Shown: positions 53,290 through 62,765 of the stretch, piece by piece
Layout of the letters: each line of letters opens with the position of its first letter
How positions within the stretch are numbered: the first letter of the stretch is position 1
DNA from: Rhizobium sp. CSW-27
GTDB taxonomy: Bacteria > Pseudomonadota > Alphaproteobacteria > Rhizobiales > Rhizobiaceae
DNA: 64,000 bases
Direction of reading: 5' to 3'
NCBI RefSeq assembly: GCF_018760785.1
Contig: NZ_JAHHZO010000003.1
Coordinates: forward strand, 62,001 to 126,000
Notes under the pieces: generated by a model
Seen by the model: the letters and a program-made list of their open reading frames with translations, nothing else
Database searches by the model: none
What the model was told of the DNA's origin: nothing
Translations under genes and position numbers: made by a program

Positions 53290-54309
53290 TTACTTGGCCT
53301 CGGCGATCACCTTCTGGGCGTCCGCCTGCGAATATTCGACATTGGCGACGCCGCCCTTCTGCGTCGTCTTGAGGTTTTCCTCGAGCGTGGCCTGATCGAT
53401 GCGCAGGAAGGGAACCGTCAGGTCCTTCTTCACCTGCTTGCCGTCAAGGATCTGCTGGGCCACCCAGAAGGCGAGCGTGGAAACGCCGGGCGCGATCGAG
53501 ACGGACATCGTCTCATAGCCGGAGGCGTCCTTCTGCTTCTTCCACCACTGCAGCTCATCCTCGCGGTTACCCATGATGATCACGGGGGTGGGACGCTTGG
53601 CCGCCTCGAAAGCCTGGGCGGCGCCATAGCCATCGCCACCCTGCGTCACCACGGCCGCAATGTCCGGCAGGCTCGGCAGGATGCCGGCCACGGCGCGCTG
53701 CGCCACATCCTGCGCCCAGTCGCCATGCACGGAGCCGACGATCTTGAACTGCGGGAACTGCTTGACGCCTTCATGGATGCCGGCGGAAATCTCGTCATCG
53801 ACGAAGACGCCGGCAAGACCGCGCACTTCCAGCAGGTTTCCGCCCTTGGGCAGGCGCTTCGACAGGTATTCCACCTGGCTGCGGCCCATTTCCTTGAAAT
53901 CGACGGCGATGCGCCAGGCGCAAGGCTCGTTGACGATACCATCGAAGGAGACGACAACGATGCCGGCATCGCAGGCGGCCTTGACTGCGCCGTTCAGCGC
54001 CGTCGGCGAGGCCGCGTTCAGCACGATGGCGTCATAGCCCTGCAGGATCATGTTCTGGATCTGGGCCGCCTGTTCCGTCGCCTGGTTCTCGGCGGTGGTG
54101 AAGGCATCGGCGGAGGCCACGACACCGGCCTTGACCGCCTCCTTCGTCACCTTGTCCCAGCTGGTCAGCATGGCCTGGCGCCAGGAATTGCCGGCATAAT
54201 TGTTGGAAAGCGCAATCTTCTTGCCGGCCGTATCCGCGTGAGCGGTGAGCGGCGAAAACGCGCAGGCGAATATGGCGGCCGATGCCGCGAGCATGCTTCG
54301 GATTCTCAT
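53290..54309 (-). CDS. CUT2 ABC transporter substrate-binding protein, RbsB-like
   Basis: Periplasmic receptor of 339 residues with a Sec signal ([27 protein letters not shown], cleavage near residue 26). The type I fold is seen in [69 protein letters not shown] and [17 protein letters not shown]. The ATG at 54309 follows GGGAGG and is clearly the start; the longer frame to 54498 crosses into the divergent control region. Sugar ligand unknown. Divergent from a two-component system. Confidence 0.9.
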   Translation of the reverse strand: MRIRSMLAASAAIFACAFSPLTAHADTAGKKIALSNNYAGNSWRQAMLTSWDKVTKEAVKAGVVASADAFTTAENQATEQAAQIQNMILQGYDAIVLNAASPTALNGAVKAACDAGIVVVSFDGIVNEPCAWRIAVDFKEMGRSQVEYLSKRLPKGGNLLEVRGLAGVFVDDEISAGIHEGVKQFPQFKIVGSVHGDWAQDVAQRAVAGILPSLPDIAAVVTQGGDGYGAAQAFEAAKRPTPVIIMGNREDELQWWKKQKDASGYETMSVSIAPGVSTLAFWVAQQILDGKQVKKDLTVPFLRIDQATLEENLKTTQKGGVANVEYSQADAQKVIAEAK

Positions 54310-54579
54310 GTTACCTCCCAAGTGCCGCCTGTTGCGGCGTATCGACCGGGACCGCTCCTCAACGGTTTGCCCCGCGTCCATCTCGTACGGATCGCTTGTA
54401 TCCGTCAGCATCAGGATGGCGCAAAGGGCCCGGGCTGTATAGGGGAATTGCCTCCCCGAATCTGCGGGTTTCCGCACGTTGATTGCGAGATGCCGCACGA
54501 CAAGGAGGCCCGCTCGGGGCTATTGTCAGGGGGCGGAAGGGAAGAGCCGCAGAATGAGACCGCTGAAGGAGGAACAGCC
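54310..54579. promoter_or_regulatory. 270-bp divergent region, CUT2 operon / histidine kinase
   Basis: No gene is supported. The region is GC-rich. It carries the GGGGAATTGCCTCCCC partial palindrome near 54437-54452 and a GGGGAATT-type A/T patch, but no clear -35/-10 pair. It must hold promoters for both the CUT2 operon and the kinase-regulator genes. Confidence 0.4.
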
Positions 54580-55800
54580 GTGCTCGACAAGACCGGATCG
54601 CCGCTGTTCGAACAGTATGTGCGCATCGCCTGGCATCTGGCCGGCAATCTCGATTTCAACTCGGCCATCCGCGCGGTGGCGGAACAGATTGCCCGCATCG
54701 TGCCGCATGATCACATGGATGTCTGCATCATCATGCCCGGCAGCCGCTTCCACATGGCCTACGAAAGCGGCTTCGAAACCGAATGGAGCCGCCGTGCCGA
54801 GGCGCCCATCGACCAGAGCCCGCTGAAACGCCTGCTGATGGGCGAGGTCGACTGCATGGTGACCGGCGATGCCATGGTGGACCCGGCCTTCCATTTCGAG
54901 GGCGCCTTCGGTCAGCCCATCCTCGATCACAAACTGAAGAGCCGCATCCACGTGGCGCTCAAGGCCCATGGCGAAACGATCGGGGCGCTGTCGATTTCCG
55001 ACCGCAAGGCCAATGTCTACGATTCCGTCGACGTGGAACGTGCGCGCTGGATCGCCGACCTGATCGCCCCCTATTTCTTCGCGCTGCGCGCCTCCGATGA
55101 GGCAAGACGCGCCGCGATTGCCGAGGCCGAAACGCGGGTGCGCGCCGAAGGCCTGCGCGTCGGCGCCCTGAAACTGACGGAAGCGCTGGAGGCGGAGCGC
55201 CAGCGGATTGGCATGGACCTGCACGACCAGACGCTCGCCGACATGACCCGTTTTGCGCGGCGGCTGGAGCGGCTGTCGCAGATGAAGAACGTGCCGGGCG
55301 ACATGCTCGCGCCCTTGTTCCAGAGCCTGCAGCAATCGATGCGCGATCTCAGGCAGATCATCGAGCAGGCGCGCCCCTCGGTACTGGAACTGTTCGGCCT
55401 GGCGGAAGCCATCGACAACCATCTGGACCGGTCGGTGCGTGACAGCGGGCTCTCCATCGACTGGGCATTGCGCGACGATAGCGACGGCGCCATGGAGGCA
55501 CTGCCGCAACCGGTGCAGACCGCCCTGTTTCGCATTGCGCAGGAAGCAATCAACAATGCGGTGCGCCATTCGCAGGCGGGCCGCATCGATGTGCGGCTTG
55601 CCCGCGTGGCCGATCGGGTGGTCATCGAGGTGCGCGACAATGGCATCGGCCTGCCCGGCATCGAGGAGAGGCGCGGCAGCGGCATCGAGAACATGAAGAC
55701 CCGCGCCAGATTGATCGGTGCGCAGTTCGCCGTCCGGCGCGAGGCAAGCGAGACCGTGATCCGCGTGACGCTGCCGCTGGCATGGGAGGAGATGCAATGA
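54580..55800 (+). CDS. Sensor histidine kinase, GAF and HisKA_3 type
   Basis: Cytoplasmic kinase of 406 residues without membrane segments. An N-terminal GAF-like sensor covers about residues 15-165. A HisKA_3 dimerisation helix follows, with phosphoacceptor His215 in ERQRIGMDLHDQTLADM. The ATPase domain has the N box QEAINNAVRHS (321-331) and G box DNGIGLPG (353-360), the NarL/NreB-type class. The GTG at 54580 has AGGAGG seven bases upstream; the frame upstream runs through the divergent region and is not used. It is paired with the regulator by an ATGA overlap. Confidence 0.87.
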   Translation: MLDKTGSPLFEQYVRIAWHLAGNLDFNSAIRAVAEQIARIVPHDHMDVCIIMPGSRFHMAYESGFETEWSRRAEAPIDQSPLKRLLMGEVDCMVTGDAMVDPAFHFEGAFGQPILDHKLKSRIHVALKAHGETIGALSISDRKANVYDSVDVERARWIADLIAPYFFALRASDEARRAAIAEAETRVRAEGLRVGALKLTEALEAERQRIGMDLHDQTLADMTRFARRLERLSQMKNVPGDMLAPLFQSLQQSMRDLRQIIEQARPSVLELFGLAEAIDNHLDRSVRDSGLSIDWALRDDSDGAMEALPQPVQTALFRIAQEAINNAVRHSQAGRIDVRLARVADRVVIEVRDNGIGLPGIEERRGSGIENMKTRARLIGAQFAVRREASETVIRVTLPLAWEEMQ

Positions 55801-56534
55801 AGGTTCTGATCGTTGAGGACGACCCCCTGCACCGCGCCTATCTCGGCGAGGCGGTGCGGGGGGCACTTCCCGAATGCAACACGGTTCTGGAGGCGGCCGA
55901 CGGACTGGCAGGCGAACGGCTGGCGCGCGAACACATCTCAGACCGCGTGGTGATGGACCTGCAGATGAGCCCGCGCAACGGCATCGAAGCCGCCCGCACC
56001 ATCTGGCGCGAACGACCGGACACCCGCATCCTGTTCTGGTCCAACTATGCCGACGAAGCCAATGTGCGCGGCATTTCCCGCATCGTTCCGCCAGGCGCTG
56101 CCTATGGCTACGTGCTGAAATCAGCCTCCGACGAGCGGTTGAGACTGGCGCTACGCTCCGTCTTCATCGAGGATCAGTGTGTCATCGACCGCGAGGTGCG
56201 CGGACTGCAGCAGAAGAGCGCCGGCGCGGTCAGCGGCTTCACCGATTCAGAATACGAAGTGCTGATCGACATCGCCCTCGGCCTTACCGACCGCACGATC
56301 GCCCGTCGCCGCAATCTTTCGCTCCGCAGCGTCCAGAACCGCCTGCAGCAACTCTACGAAAAGCTCGGCGTCTACCAGCCCAATGACGGCGACCCCGAAG
56401 CCCGCTTCAACCTCCGCTCCCGCGCCGTCACCGTCTCCCTGCTACGCAAACTGGTGAACCACACGGCCCTGGAGCGCGCCGAAATGGATCTCGCCCGCTG
56501 GCTCGAGCGGGACGGACACGGGCCAAAACCGTAA
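55797..56534 (+). CDS. LuxR-type response regulator
   Basis: A 245-residue regulator. The receiver domain has the acidic pocket EDD (7-9), phosphoacceptor Asp54 (VVMDLQMSP) and Lys108 (YVLKSA). The C-terminal LuxR helix-turn-helix runs about 148-192 (FTDSEYEVLIDIALGLTDRTIARRRNLSLRSVQNRLQQLYEKL). It is followed by an unusual 50-residue tail. ATG 55797 overlaps the kinase stop. Probable targets are the divergent CUT2 operon and perhaps the SMP-30 gene; the signal is unknown. Confidence 0.87.
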   Translation: MKVLIVEDDPLHRAYLGEAVRGALPECNTVLEAADGLAGERLAREHISDRVVMDLQMSPRNGIEAARTIWRERPDTRILFWSNYADEANVRGISRIVPPGAAYGYVLKSASDERLRLALRSVFIEDQCVIDREVRGLQQKSAGAVSGFTDSEYEVLIDIALGLTDRTIARRRNLSLRSVQNRLQQLYEKLGVYQPNDGDPEARFNLRSRAVTVSLLRKLVNHTALERAEMDLARWLERDGHGPKP

Positions 56535-56614
56535 GGCAGGACACAACAGCCGATCGAGCTTCTGCAGCGTTTGTGTTAACTCGATGCCAAGGTCGACAAT
56601 CAGGGAATGCGGAC

Positions 56615-57046
56615 ATGCAGATCACGCTCACCATCACCGACAGTCCGGCGGCAGAGGAGGTGGCGCTGATCGGGCAGAACCTCGCCGCCTATAACGATGC
56701 CGACGTCGGCCCGTCCGGGCGGCGTGTTCTCGTGGTGACTGTACGCGATGAGGCTGGAGCGCTTCGCGCCGGCATCAGCGGCTATACGGCGTGGGGCTGG
56801 CTTTATGTGCAGTGGCTGTGGGTTGACGAAAGGCTGCGCGGTCAGGGCATGGCGGGCCGCCTGCTGACCGCGGCGGAAGACGAGGCGCGGGCGCGCGGCT
56901 GCCAATCGGCCTGGATCGACACCTTCAATCCGGTCGCGGAAAAGGCCTACACCCGGCAGGGCTATGAAGTCTTCGGCGAATTGCCCGATTTTCCCGTCGG
57001 GCGCAGCCGCAAGTTCCTGCAGAAGCGACTGGTCGCGTCAGACTGA
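56615..57046 (+). CDS. GNAT-family N-acetyltransferase
   Basis: A 143-residue acetyltransferase. Coenzyme A motif A is [15 protein letters not shown] (70-84), followed by [31 protein letters not shown], the motif B region. ATG at 56615 has AGGGA eight bases upstream. It ends inside the converging anmK by nine bases. Substrate cannot be predicted; an amino acid, peptide or amine is usual. Weakly linked to either flanking locus. Confidence 0.85.
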   Translation: MQITLTITDSPAAEEVALIGQNLAAYNDADVGPSGRRVLVVTVRDEAGALRAGISGYTAWGWLYVQWLWVDERLRGQGMAGRLLTAAEDEARARGCQSAWIDTFNPVAEKAYTRQGYEVFGELPDFPVGRSRKFLQKRLVASD

Positions 57047-58153
57047 CAGACGCCCGCCCGTCATCGGCTGTGGCGCGCCTGTCGTGGCCGGGAAGCTGAT
57101 GGGCAGGCCGCGCAGCACGCGCACGGCGAGAAAGGCGAAGCATTCCGCCTCAACCGCGTCCCCGCGCCAGCCGAGATCCTCCGCCGGCTGCACCTCGACA
57201 TGCGCCCGAGCGCGCAGCATCTGCATCAGGGTGGGGTTATGGCGTCCGCCACCACTGACAAACAGGCGGCGCGGCCGCGCCGGCAGAAGATCAAGCGCCC
57301 TGCCGACGGCAGAAGCTGTGAAGGCGGTCAATGTCGCGGCGCCATCCTCCGGCGAAAGCCCTTCGGCCATCGCGGCACCGAAATCGAAACGGTCCAGCGA
57401 TTTCGGGAAGCGAGCCGAGAGATAGGGATGCTCGAGAAGACGCGCGAGACGCTCCTCGTTCACGGTGCCGGCCGCGGCCAGCCTGCCGTCGCGATCCATG
57501 TCGCCCAGTCCGTGCCCCTTCACCCAGTCGTTGATCGGCGCATTGGCCGGGCCGGTATCGAAGGCCACCAGCCCGTCACGGCCATCGCTCCAGGTGATGT
57601 TGGCGACACCGCCGAGATTGAGCACCGCGGCCGATCCATCCTGCGCCGCGCCCTTCAGGAGTGCCGCATGATAGATGGCGGCAAGCGGCGCGCCCTGGCC
57701 GCCGGCGCGCACATCCGCACTTCGAAAATCATAGGCGACCCGCGCACCCAGGATATCGGCCATCAGCTGGCCATCGCCGAGCTGGCGCGTGGCGCCCGTC
57801 CGCCCCGGCTGCGGCGCCCGGTGCAGAACCGTCTGGCCATGAAAGCCGATAACGCCGATTTCGCTCATCGCAAGACCCGCCTGCGCCACCAGAGCCCGCA
57901 CGGCCTCGGCCTGCGCCCACGTCAGCGCCGCTTCGGCTTCGGAGAAGATCGCGGGTTCGGGCCCCTCGAAATTCCAGGTCCTTGCCTCCGCCAGCGTCTG
58001 TTCCAGCAGATCGCGGATCGACTGCGGATAGGGTGCCAGGGTGTAGCGGCCGAACCGCTCGATCGTCTCGCCATCGGTCTTCAGCAACGCCACGTCGATA
58101 TTGCCGTCCAGCACGGTCCCCGTCATCAGACCCACGGCCCAGATCGGTCCCAT
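57038..58153 (-). CDS. anmK: Anhydro-N-acetylmuramic acid kinase
   Basis: Kinase of 371 residues that opens and phosphorylates 1,6-anhydro-MurNAc from cell-wall turnover. Family marks are [17 protein letters not shown] (a variant of the usual GLMSGTSLDGIDVAL), [38 protein letters not shown] (catalytic Asp), [11 protein letters not shown] and [13 protein letters not shown], and the late [17 protein letters not shown] at 58153 follows GGGAGGACG. No murQ etherase is seen in the window. Last gene of the cell-wall fragment operon. Confidence 0.93.
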   Translation of the reverse strand: MGPIWAVGLMTGTVLDGNIDVALLKTDGETIERFGRYTLAPYPQSIRDLLEQTLAEARTWNFEGPEPAIFSEAEAALTWAQAEAVRALVAQAGLAMSEIGVIGFHGQTVLHRAPQPGRTGATRQLGDGQLMADILGARVAYDFRSADVRAGGQGAPLAAIYHAALLKGAAQDGSAAVLNLGGVANITWSDGRDGLVAFDTGPANAPINDWVKGHGLGDMDRDGRLAAAGTVNEERLARLLEHPYLSARFPKSLDRFDFGAAMAEGLSPEDGAATLTAFTASAVGRALDLLPARPRRLFVSGGGRHNPTLMQMLRARAHVEVQPAEDLGWRGDAVEAECFAFLAVRVLRGLPISFPATTGAPQPMTGGRLSV

Positions 58154-58165
58154 TGTCGTCCTCCC

Positions 58166-59179
58166 TTACATCCGGTTGATGGCATCGCCCACCGCGCTGC
58201 GCAGCGCAAAAATTCCGCTGTCGGCGTGACGGGTGGGATGAACCCGGTTGGTCAGCAGCGTCCAGGCACGGCCGCGCTCGAAATCGATCCACAGCCCGGT
58301 GCCCGTAAAGCCGGTATGCCCGATGACGGAAGCATTGCACAAGCTGCCGCCGGACCAGCCCTCATGGGGCCGCTCCCAGCCATGGGTACGCCGGTCGGAC
58401 AGGGGCTCCCGCATCCAGCCCGCCACCGGATCACCCGCGGCATCGGCGCGCAAGATCCCCGCCGCAAAATCGAGAACCGCATCCGCGGTGCCGAACAGAC
58501 CGGCGTGACCGGAGCCCTGCAGCGCAAAGCAGTTCTCGTCATGCACCTCGCCGCAGATTATGCGCTCTCGCCAGTGGCAGAATTCGGTGGCCGCCGTCTG
58601 ATCGGCAGGCCCTGCGAAGGCAAAGCCCGGACCGGCATCCATCGCCCGGATCTTCCGGCCTTCGATGCGCTCCAGCGCGATCCCCAGCAGGATGTAATTG
58701 ATGTCGGAATAGACCGGCGGGCCGGCACGCCATTCCCTCTGCAGAACGAAGGCGCGCAGGCGGTCGGGCTCATCGCCATAGGTGTAGATCGGCTCGACGG
58801 CGGGGAAGGGCGTCTGATGGCCGAGACACTGGCGGAAGGTGACCTGACGTTCCCAGCAATGCGGCGCATACTGGCGGAAATCTGCAATGATCGATGCCAG
58901 CGGCGCATCGAGATCGATCCTGCCGCCGGCAGCGAGCGCGAGAATGCGGGGCGTGGTGAAGATCACCTTGGTCAGCGAGGCCAGATCGAACCATGTCTCG
59001 CGCGACATTGCCCGCTGTGCGCCCACCGTCTGGGCAAATCCTGTGGCGCGCACCACGCGATCGCCGCTGCGCTCGATTAGGCCCAGCACACCGCCGGGGA
59101 TGCGGCCGCTTTCCACGGCATGCCGCAGCAGGGCAAAGGCATTTTCAAAGACTGTCGCGCCACGGTCGTCGCTACTCAT
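58166..59179 (-). CDS. Beta-lactamase-family serine hydrolase
   Basis: A 337-residue serine hydrolase of the class C/penicillin-binding type. Ser68-Leu-Thr-Lys71 (SLTK) is the nucleophile motif. Tyr157 lies in YSDIN, an Asp at the usual Asn place. The third motif is VIGHTGFTGTG. No signal peptide is seen, so it would act on imported muropeptides or similar amides in the cytoplasm. ATG at 59179 overlaps the ATPase stop. Related proteins include esterases and D-aminopeptidases, so the exact reaction is open. Confidence 0.83.
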   Translation of the reverse strand: MSSDDRGATVFENAFALLRHAVESGRIPGGVLGLIERSGDRVVRATGFAQTVGAQRAMSRETWFDLASLTKVIFTTPRILALAAGGRIDLDAPLASIIADFRQYAPHCWERQVTFRQCLGHQTPFPAVEPIYTYGDEPDRLRAFVLQREWRAGPPVYSDINYILLGIALERIEGRKIRAMDAGPGFAFAGPADQTAATEFCHWRERIICGEVHDENCFALQGSGHAGLFGTADAVLDFAAGILRADAAGDPVAGWMREPLSDRRTHGWERPHEGWSGGSLCNASVIGHTGFTGTGLWIDFERGRAWTLLTNRVHPTRHADSGIFALRSAVGDAINRM

Positions 59180-60942
59180 CGGATCTCCTTCGCGGCGGCC
59201 GCACGTTCCACCAGCACCTGATGATCCTCGCCGCAGACCTGCCAGACAGCCTCCGGCGGTTCATAGCCCCTGGGTCGCAGCAGGCTCGGCACGGCGGCGG
59301 TCTCCAGCCGGAAGACGTCTCGCCGACGCTCCGTGGTGGGAACCGCGGCAATCAGGCGGCGCGTATAGTCATGGCGCGGGTTCGACAGAACGGCATCCGC
59401 CCGCCCGATCTCGACGATCCGCCCGGCATAGAGCACGGCGATACGGTGGGCAATGCGCTCCACCACCGCCATGTCATGCGAAACGAAGAGGTAGGCAAGC
59501 TTCAGTTCGTTCTGTAGGTCGATCAGCAGGTCGAGAACGCGGGCCTGAACCGAAACATCAAGGGCGGAGACAGCCTCATCCAGCACCAGAACCGAAGGGT
59601 CGACCATCAGGGCACGCGCGATGCACAGACGCTGCCGCTGGCCCCCGGAAAATTCGTGCGGAAACCGCCTCAGGCTGTCGGCTGGCAGTCCGACGCGCTC
59701 CAGAAGCGCAACCATGCGCTGGCGGGTGCTGGCATCCGGACGCACGCCGCCGGCCAGCACCGGCTCTGCCAGCAGGCCTTCCACGTCAAGGCGCGGATTG
59801 AGCGAGGCATACGGATTCTGGAACACCATCTGCATCGGCTTGCGGCGCGCCAGCCCTTCTGCGGACATCACCGAGAAGGTTCCGGAACTGGGCTTCACCA
59901 GCCCCAGCAGGGCGCGTGCGGTGGTCGACTTGCCGGATCCACTTTCGCCGACAACGGCCAGCGTCTCCCCCGGCATGACATCGAAACCGATGCCCTCGAC
60001 GGCATGGATCGCGCCGACAGGGCGGCGCAGCAGGCCGGCCGTTGCCGGGAAACGAACCGTCAGCCCCTCGACCTTGAGCGCCGGTCGCGCCATCTCCCGG
60101 CCGGCAGGGGACATATGCCGGCGCACCTTGCGCCCATGCGAGAAATGCGGCACCGCCTGCAACAGATGCTGCGTGTAGGGATGCCGGGGACGGTCGAAGA
60201 TATCGTCCAGCCGCCCCTGCTCGACCACGCGGCCGGCAATCATCACCAGAACCCGATCGGCAATGCCGGCCACCAGTCCCATGTCGTGGGTGATGAAGAT
60301 CATCCCCGTGCCGGTCTCGCGTCGCAGCTCGGCAAGCAATGCCATGATCTGTGCCTGGACGCTCACATCGAGCGCGGTGGTCGGCTCGTCGGCGATCAGC
60401 AGCCGCGGATTGGCCGCCAGTGCCATGGCAATCATCACCCGCTGCAGCATGCCGCCGGAAAGCTGGTGCGGATAATAGCCCAGGCGACGCTCCGCATCCG
60501 GAATGCGAACCCGCTCCAGCGCATTCAGCGTTTCCAGGCGGGCCGCCGCCCGGCCGAGCCCCCGCTGAAGACGGAATGCCTCCTCGATCTGCCGGCCAAT
60601 GGGGATCACGGGATTGAGCGAGGTCATCGGCTCCTGAAAGATCATGCCGATCTCCGAACCGCGGATCGTCTCCATCCGCCGATCGGTAGCGCAGGCGAGA
60701 TCGATCACCTCGCCGCGTGCCGTCGTAAACTCCATCCGGCCACCGAGAATGCGTCCGCCGCCATCATCGATCAGACGATTGATCGAGAGCGCCGTGACGG
60801 ACTTGCCCGAACCGCTCTCGCCGACAATGGCAAGCGTCTCGCCGGGTTCGAGATCGAAATCGACGCCGTGCACGACGGTCTTTGCCGCATTGCCGCGGCC
60901 AAAGCCAACCTTGAGACCGCGAACGGAAAGAAGCCGGTTCAT
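59176..60942 (-). CDS. Dipeptide-type ABC transporter ATPase, two fused domains
   Basis: A 588-residue fused DppD/DppF-like (GsiA-like) ATPase. First half: Walker [21 protein letters not shown], signature [15 protein letters not shown], Walker B LLIADEP, D-loop TTALD. Second half from about residue 280: [54 protein letters not shown]. Both halves carry the oligopeptide-type C-terminal cap ([18 protein letters not shown]). It powers the permeases downstream on the map and is coupled to both neighbours by ATGA overlaps. Confidence 0.92.
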   Translation of the reverse strand: MNRLLSVRGLKVGFGRGNAAKTVVHGVDFDLEPGETLAIVGESGSGKSVTALSINRLIDDGGGRILGGRMEFTTARGEVIDLACATDRRMETIRGSEIGMIFQEPMTSLNPVIPIGRQIEEAFRLQRGLGRAAARLETLNALERVRIPDAERRLGYYPHQLSGGMLQRVMIAMALAANPRLLIADEPTTALDVSVQAQIMALLAELRRETGTGMIFITHDMGLVAGIADRVLVMIAGRVVEQGRLDDIFDRPRHPYTQHLLQAVPHFSHGRKVRRHMSPAGREMARPALKVEGLTVRFPATAGLLRRPVGAIHAVEGIGFDVMPGETLAVVGESGSGKSTTARALLGLVKPSSGTFSVMSAEGLARRKPMQMVFQNPYASLNPRLDVEGLLAEPVLAGGVRPDASTRQRMVALLERVGLPADSLRRFPHEFSGGQRQRLCIARALMVDPSVLVLDEAVSALDVSVQARVLDLLIDLQNELKLAYLFVSHDMAVVERIAHRIAVLYAGRIVEIGRADAVLSNPRHDYTRRLIAAVPTTERRRDVFRLETAAVPSLLRPRGYEPPEAVWQVCGEDHQVLVERAAAAKEIR

Positions 60943-61781
60943 GCCAAGGCCCTCCGGCTGCGCGGATCGAGAATGTCGCGCAACGCATCCCCGAGAAGAT
61001 TGAAACCCAGGATGCCGATCATGATGGCAAGCCCCGGAAAGACGAGAAGCCAGGGCGCCATTTCCATGAGGTTCACGCTGTCAGACAGCATGAGGCCCAG
61101 AGAGGAGGCCGGCGGTTGCGTGCCGAGCCCGAGGAAGGAGAGGCCGGATTCGGTCAGGAGCGACCAGGCGAGTGCCAGTGTCACCTGAACGGTGAGCGGC
61201 GCCACGAGGTTCAACATCAGATGGCGGCTCAGGATATAGGAGGTGGAACTGCCGAAGGTGCGGGCCGCATCGACGAAATCGCGCGCCTTGAGGGAGAGCG
61301 CCGGCCCACGCACCACGCGCGTGAAGATCGGGGTATAGACGAAGGCGATGGCGAGGATGCTCGTGAAGGTGCCGGGGCCGACCACGGCGATGAACAGCAG
61401 CGCGAGCAGGATGGCCGGGAAGGCCAGCAGCACATCCATCAGCCGCATCACGAGACCGTCCCAGAGATGGCCGAACCAGGCCGCCGTCAGCCCCAGCAGC
61501 GTGCCGGCGAGCGCTGCGATGCCGACCGAGGAAAAGGCAACGAGGAAGGACTGGCCGATGCCGATCATCAGACGGCTCAGCACGTCACGGCCGAACATGT
61601 CCGTGCCCATCCAGTGCGCCAGGCTCGGCCCCTGCAGGCGCTCGATGCGGAACTGCTGCAGCGGATCATAGGGCGTGAGGCCTGCCTGCGCAGCAAGCGC
61701 GATCAGGATATAGGCAAGCACGATCACGCCGCCGATGCGGCCGCTCGAATGGTCGAGCAGGCGGGTCAGAAAACGGTTCAC
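60939..61781 (-). CDS. Dipeptide-type ABC transporter permease, DppC-like
   Basis: Permease of 280 residues with an N-terminal membrane segment, a periplasmic loop containing HWMGTDMFGRDVLSRLMIGIGQS (the conserved family motif) and five further segments. The ATPase-docking loop is ARTFGSSTSYILSRHLMLNL. ATGA overlaps at both ends show strict coupling. Works with DppB-like 61778-62740. Confidence 0.9.
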   Translation of the reverse strand: MNRFLTRLLDHSSGRIGGVIVLAYILIALAAQAGLTPYDPLQQFRIERLQGPSLAHWMGTDMFGRDVLSRLMIGIGQSFLVAFSSVGIAALAGTLLGLTAAWFGHLWDGLVMRLMDVLLAFPAILLALLFIAVVGPGTFTSILAIAFVYTPIFTRVVRGPALSLKARDFVDAARTFGSSTSYILSRHLMLNLVAPLTVQVTLALAWSLLTESGLSFLGLGTQPPASSLGLMLSDSVNLMEMAPWLLVFPGLAIMIGILGFNLLGDALRDILDPRSRRALA

Positions 61782-62740
61782 GAGCGTCCCCCCAGGCGGA
61801 TCCGCGGATCGAGCATGACATAGGCCAGATCGACCAGCAGGTTGACGATCATGAAGTTCAGCGCGACGAACAGCACGCTGCCCTGCACCAGCGCATAATC
61901 GCGCTGCAGGATGGCGTCCAGCACCATGCGGCCGAGCCCGGGCAGGGCGAAGATCTGCTCCACCAGAACCGCGCCGCCAAGCAGATAGCCGAATTCCACC
62001 CCGCTCAGGGTGACCACCGGGATCAGCGCATTGGGCAACGCATGGCGCCAGATCACCCGCCGTCTGGTGGCCCCCTTGCTGCGGGCGGTGCGCACGTAAT
62101 CATCGCTCAGCACATCCAGCATGGCCGAACGCGAAATGCGGGTGACGGAGGCCGTGAAGGACAGGCCGAGCGTCAGTGACGGGAGAATGAGCTGGCCGAG
62201 ATTGCCGAGGGGATCCTCGGAGAAGGGGATGAACTGCCCCATGGCCGGCAGCACGCCGAAGCCGGCGGACAGGACATAGATGATCATCAGCCCGATCACG
62301 AAACTCGGCGTCGACTGGCCGATCATCGCGAAGATACGCACGGCAAGATCCGATCCGCGCTCTTTGCGTGTGGCGGCAAACACACCGAGCGGCAGGCCGA
62401 TGCCGATCGCGATGAGCATTGACAGGCAGGCAAGTTGGAGCGTCAGCGGAAACCGCTCCAGGATGACGTCCAGCACCGGCTTGCCATAGGTGACCGAGAG
62501 GCCGAGATCGGCCGACAGCACGCCGAGAAGCCAGCGGCCGTACTGGACCGGCCAGCTGTGATCCAGGCCGAAATAGGCGGCGAGCGCCTGCTTCTGCTCG
62601 GGCGTCAGCAGCCCGGCCTCGGTGCCCAGCATGGCGGTGATCGAGTCACCGGGAACGAGGCGGATTGCCACGAACACCAGAACGGAAACGCCGAGCATCA
62701 CGAGAGGAAATGTGATGAGACGCCGCAGGAGGTAGGTCAT
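61778..62740 (-). CDS. Dipeptide-type ABC transporter permease, DppB-like
   Basis: Permease of 320 residues: MTYLLRRLITFPLVMLGVSVLVFVAIRLVPGDS is the typical start, GLGRMVLDAILQRDYALVQGSVLFVA the conserved late motif, and RTARSKGATRRRVIWRHALPNALIP the docking loop. About six membrane segments. Preceded by the binding-protein gene on the same strand. Confidence 0.9.
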   Translation of the reverse strand: MTYLLRRLITFPLVMLGVSVLVFVAIRLVPGDSITAMLGTEAGLLTPEQKQALAAYFGLDHSWPVQYGRWLLGVLSADLGLSVTYGKPVLDVILERFPLTLQLACLSMLIAIGIGLPLGVFAATRKERGSDLAVRIFAMIGQSTPSFVIGLMIIYVLSAGFGVLPAMGQFIPFSEDPLGNLGQLILPSLTLGLSFTASVTRISRSAMLDVLSDDYVRTARSKGATRRRVIWRHALPNALIPVVTLSGVEFGYLLGGAVLVEQIFALPGLGRMVLDAILQRDYALVQGSVLFVALNFMIVNLLVDLAYVMLDPRIRLGGRS

Positions 62741-62765
62741 GTCAGTCTCCGCCTCGCATCGAGCA

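Noticed and set aside
57200..59080. Plus-strand open frame of 626 codons antisense to anmK and the serine hydrolase
   Set aside because: Antisense to two genes with clear active-site motifs; no ribosome site or domain.
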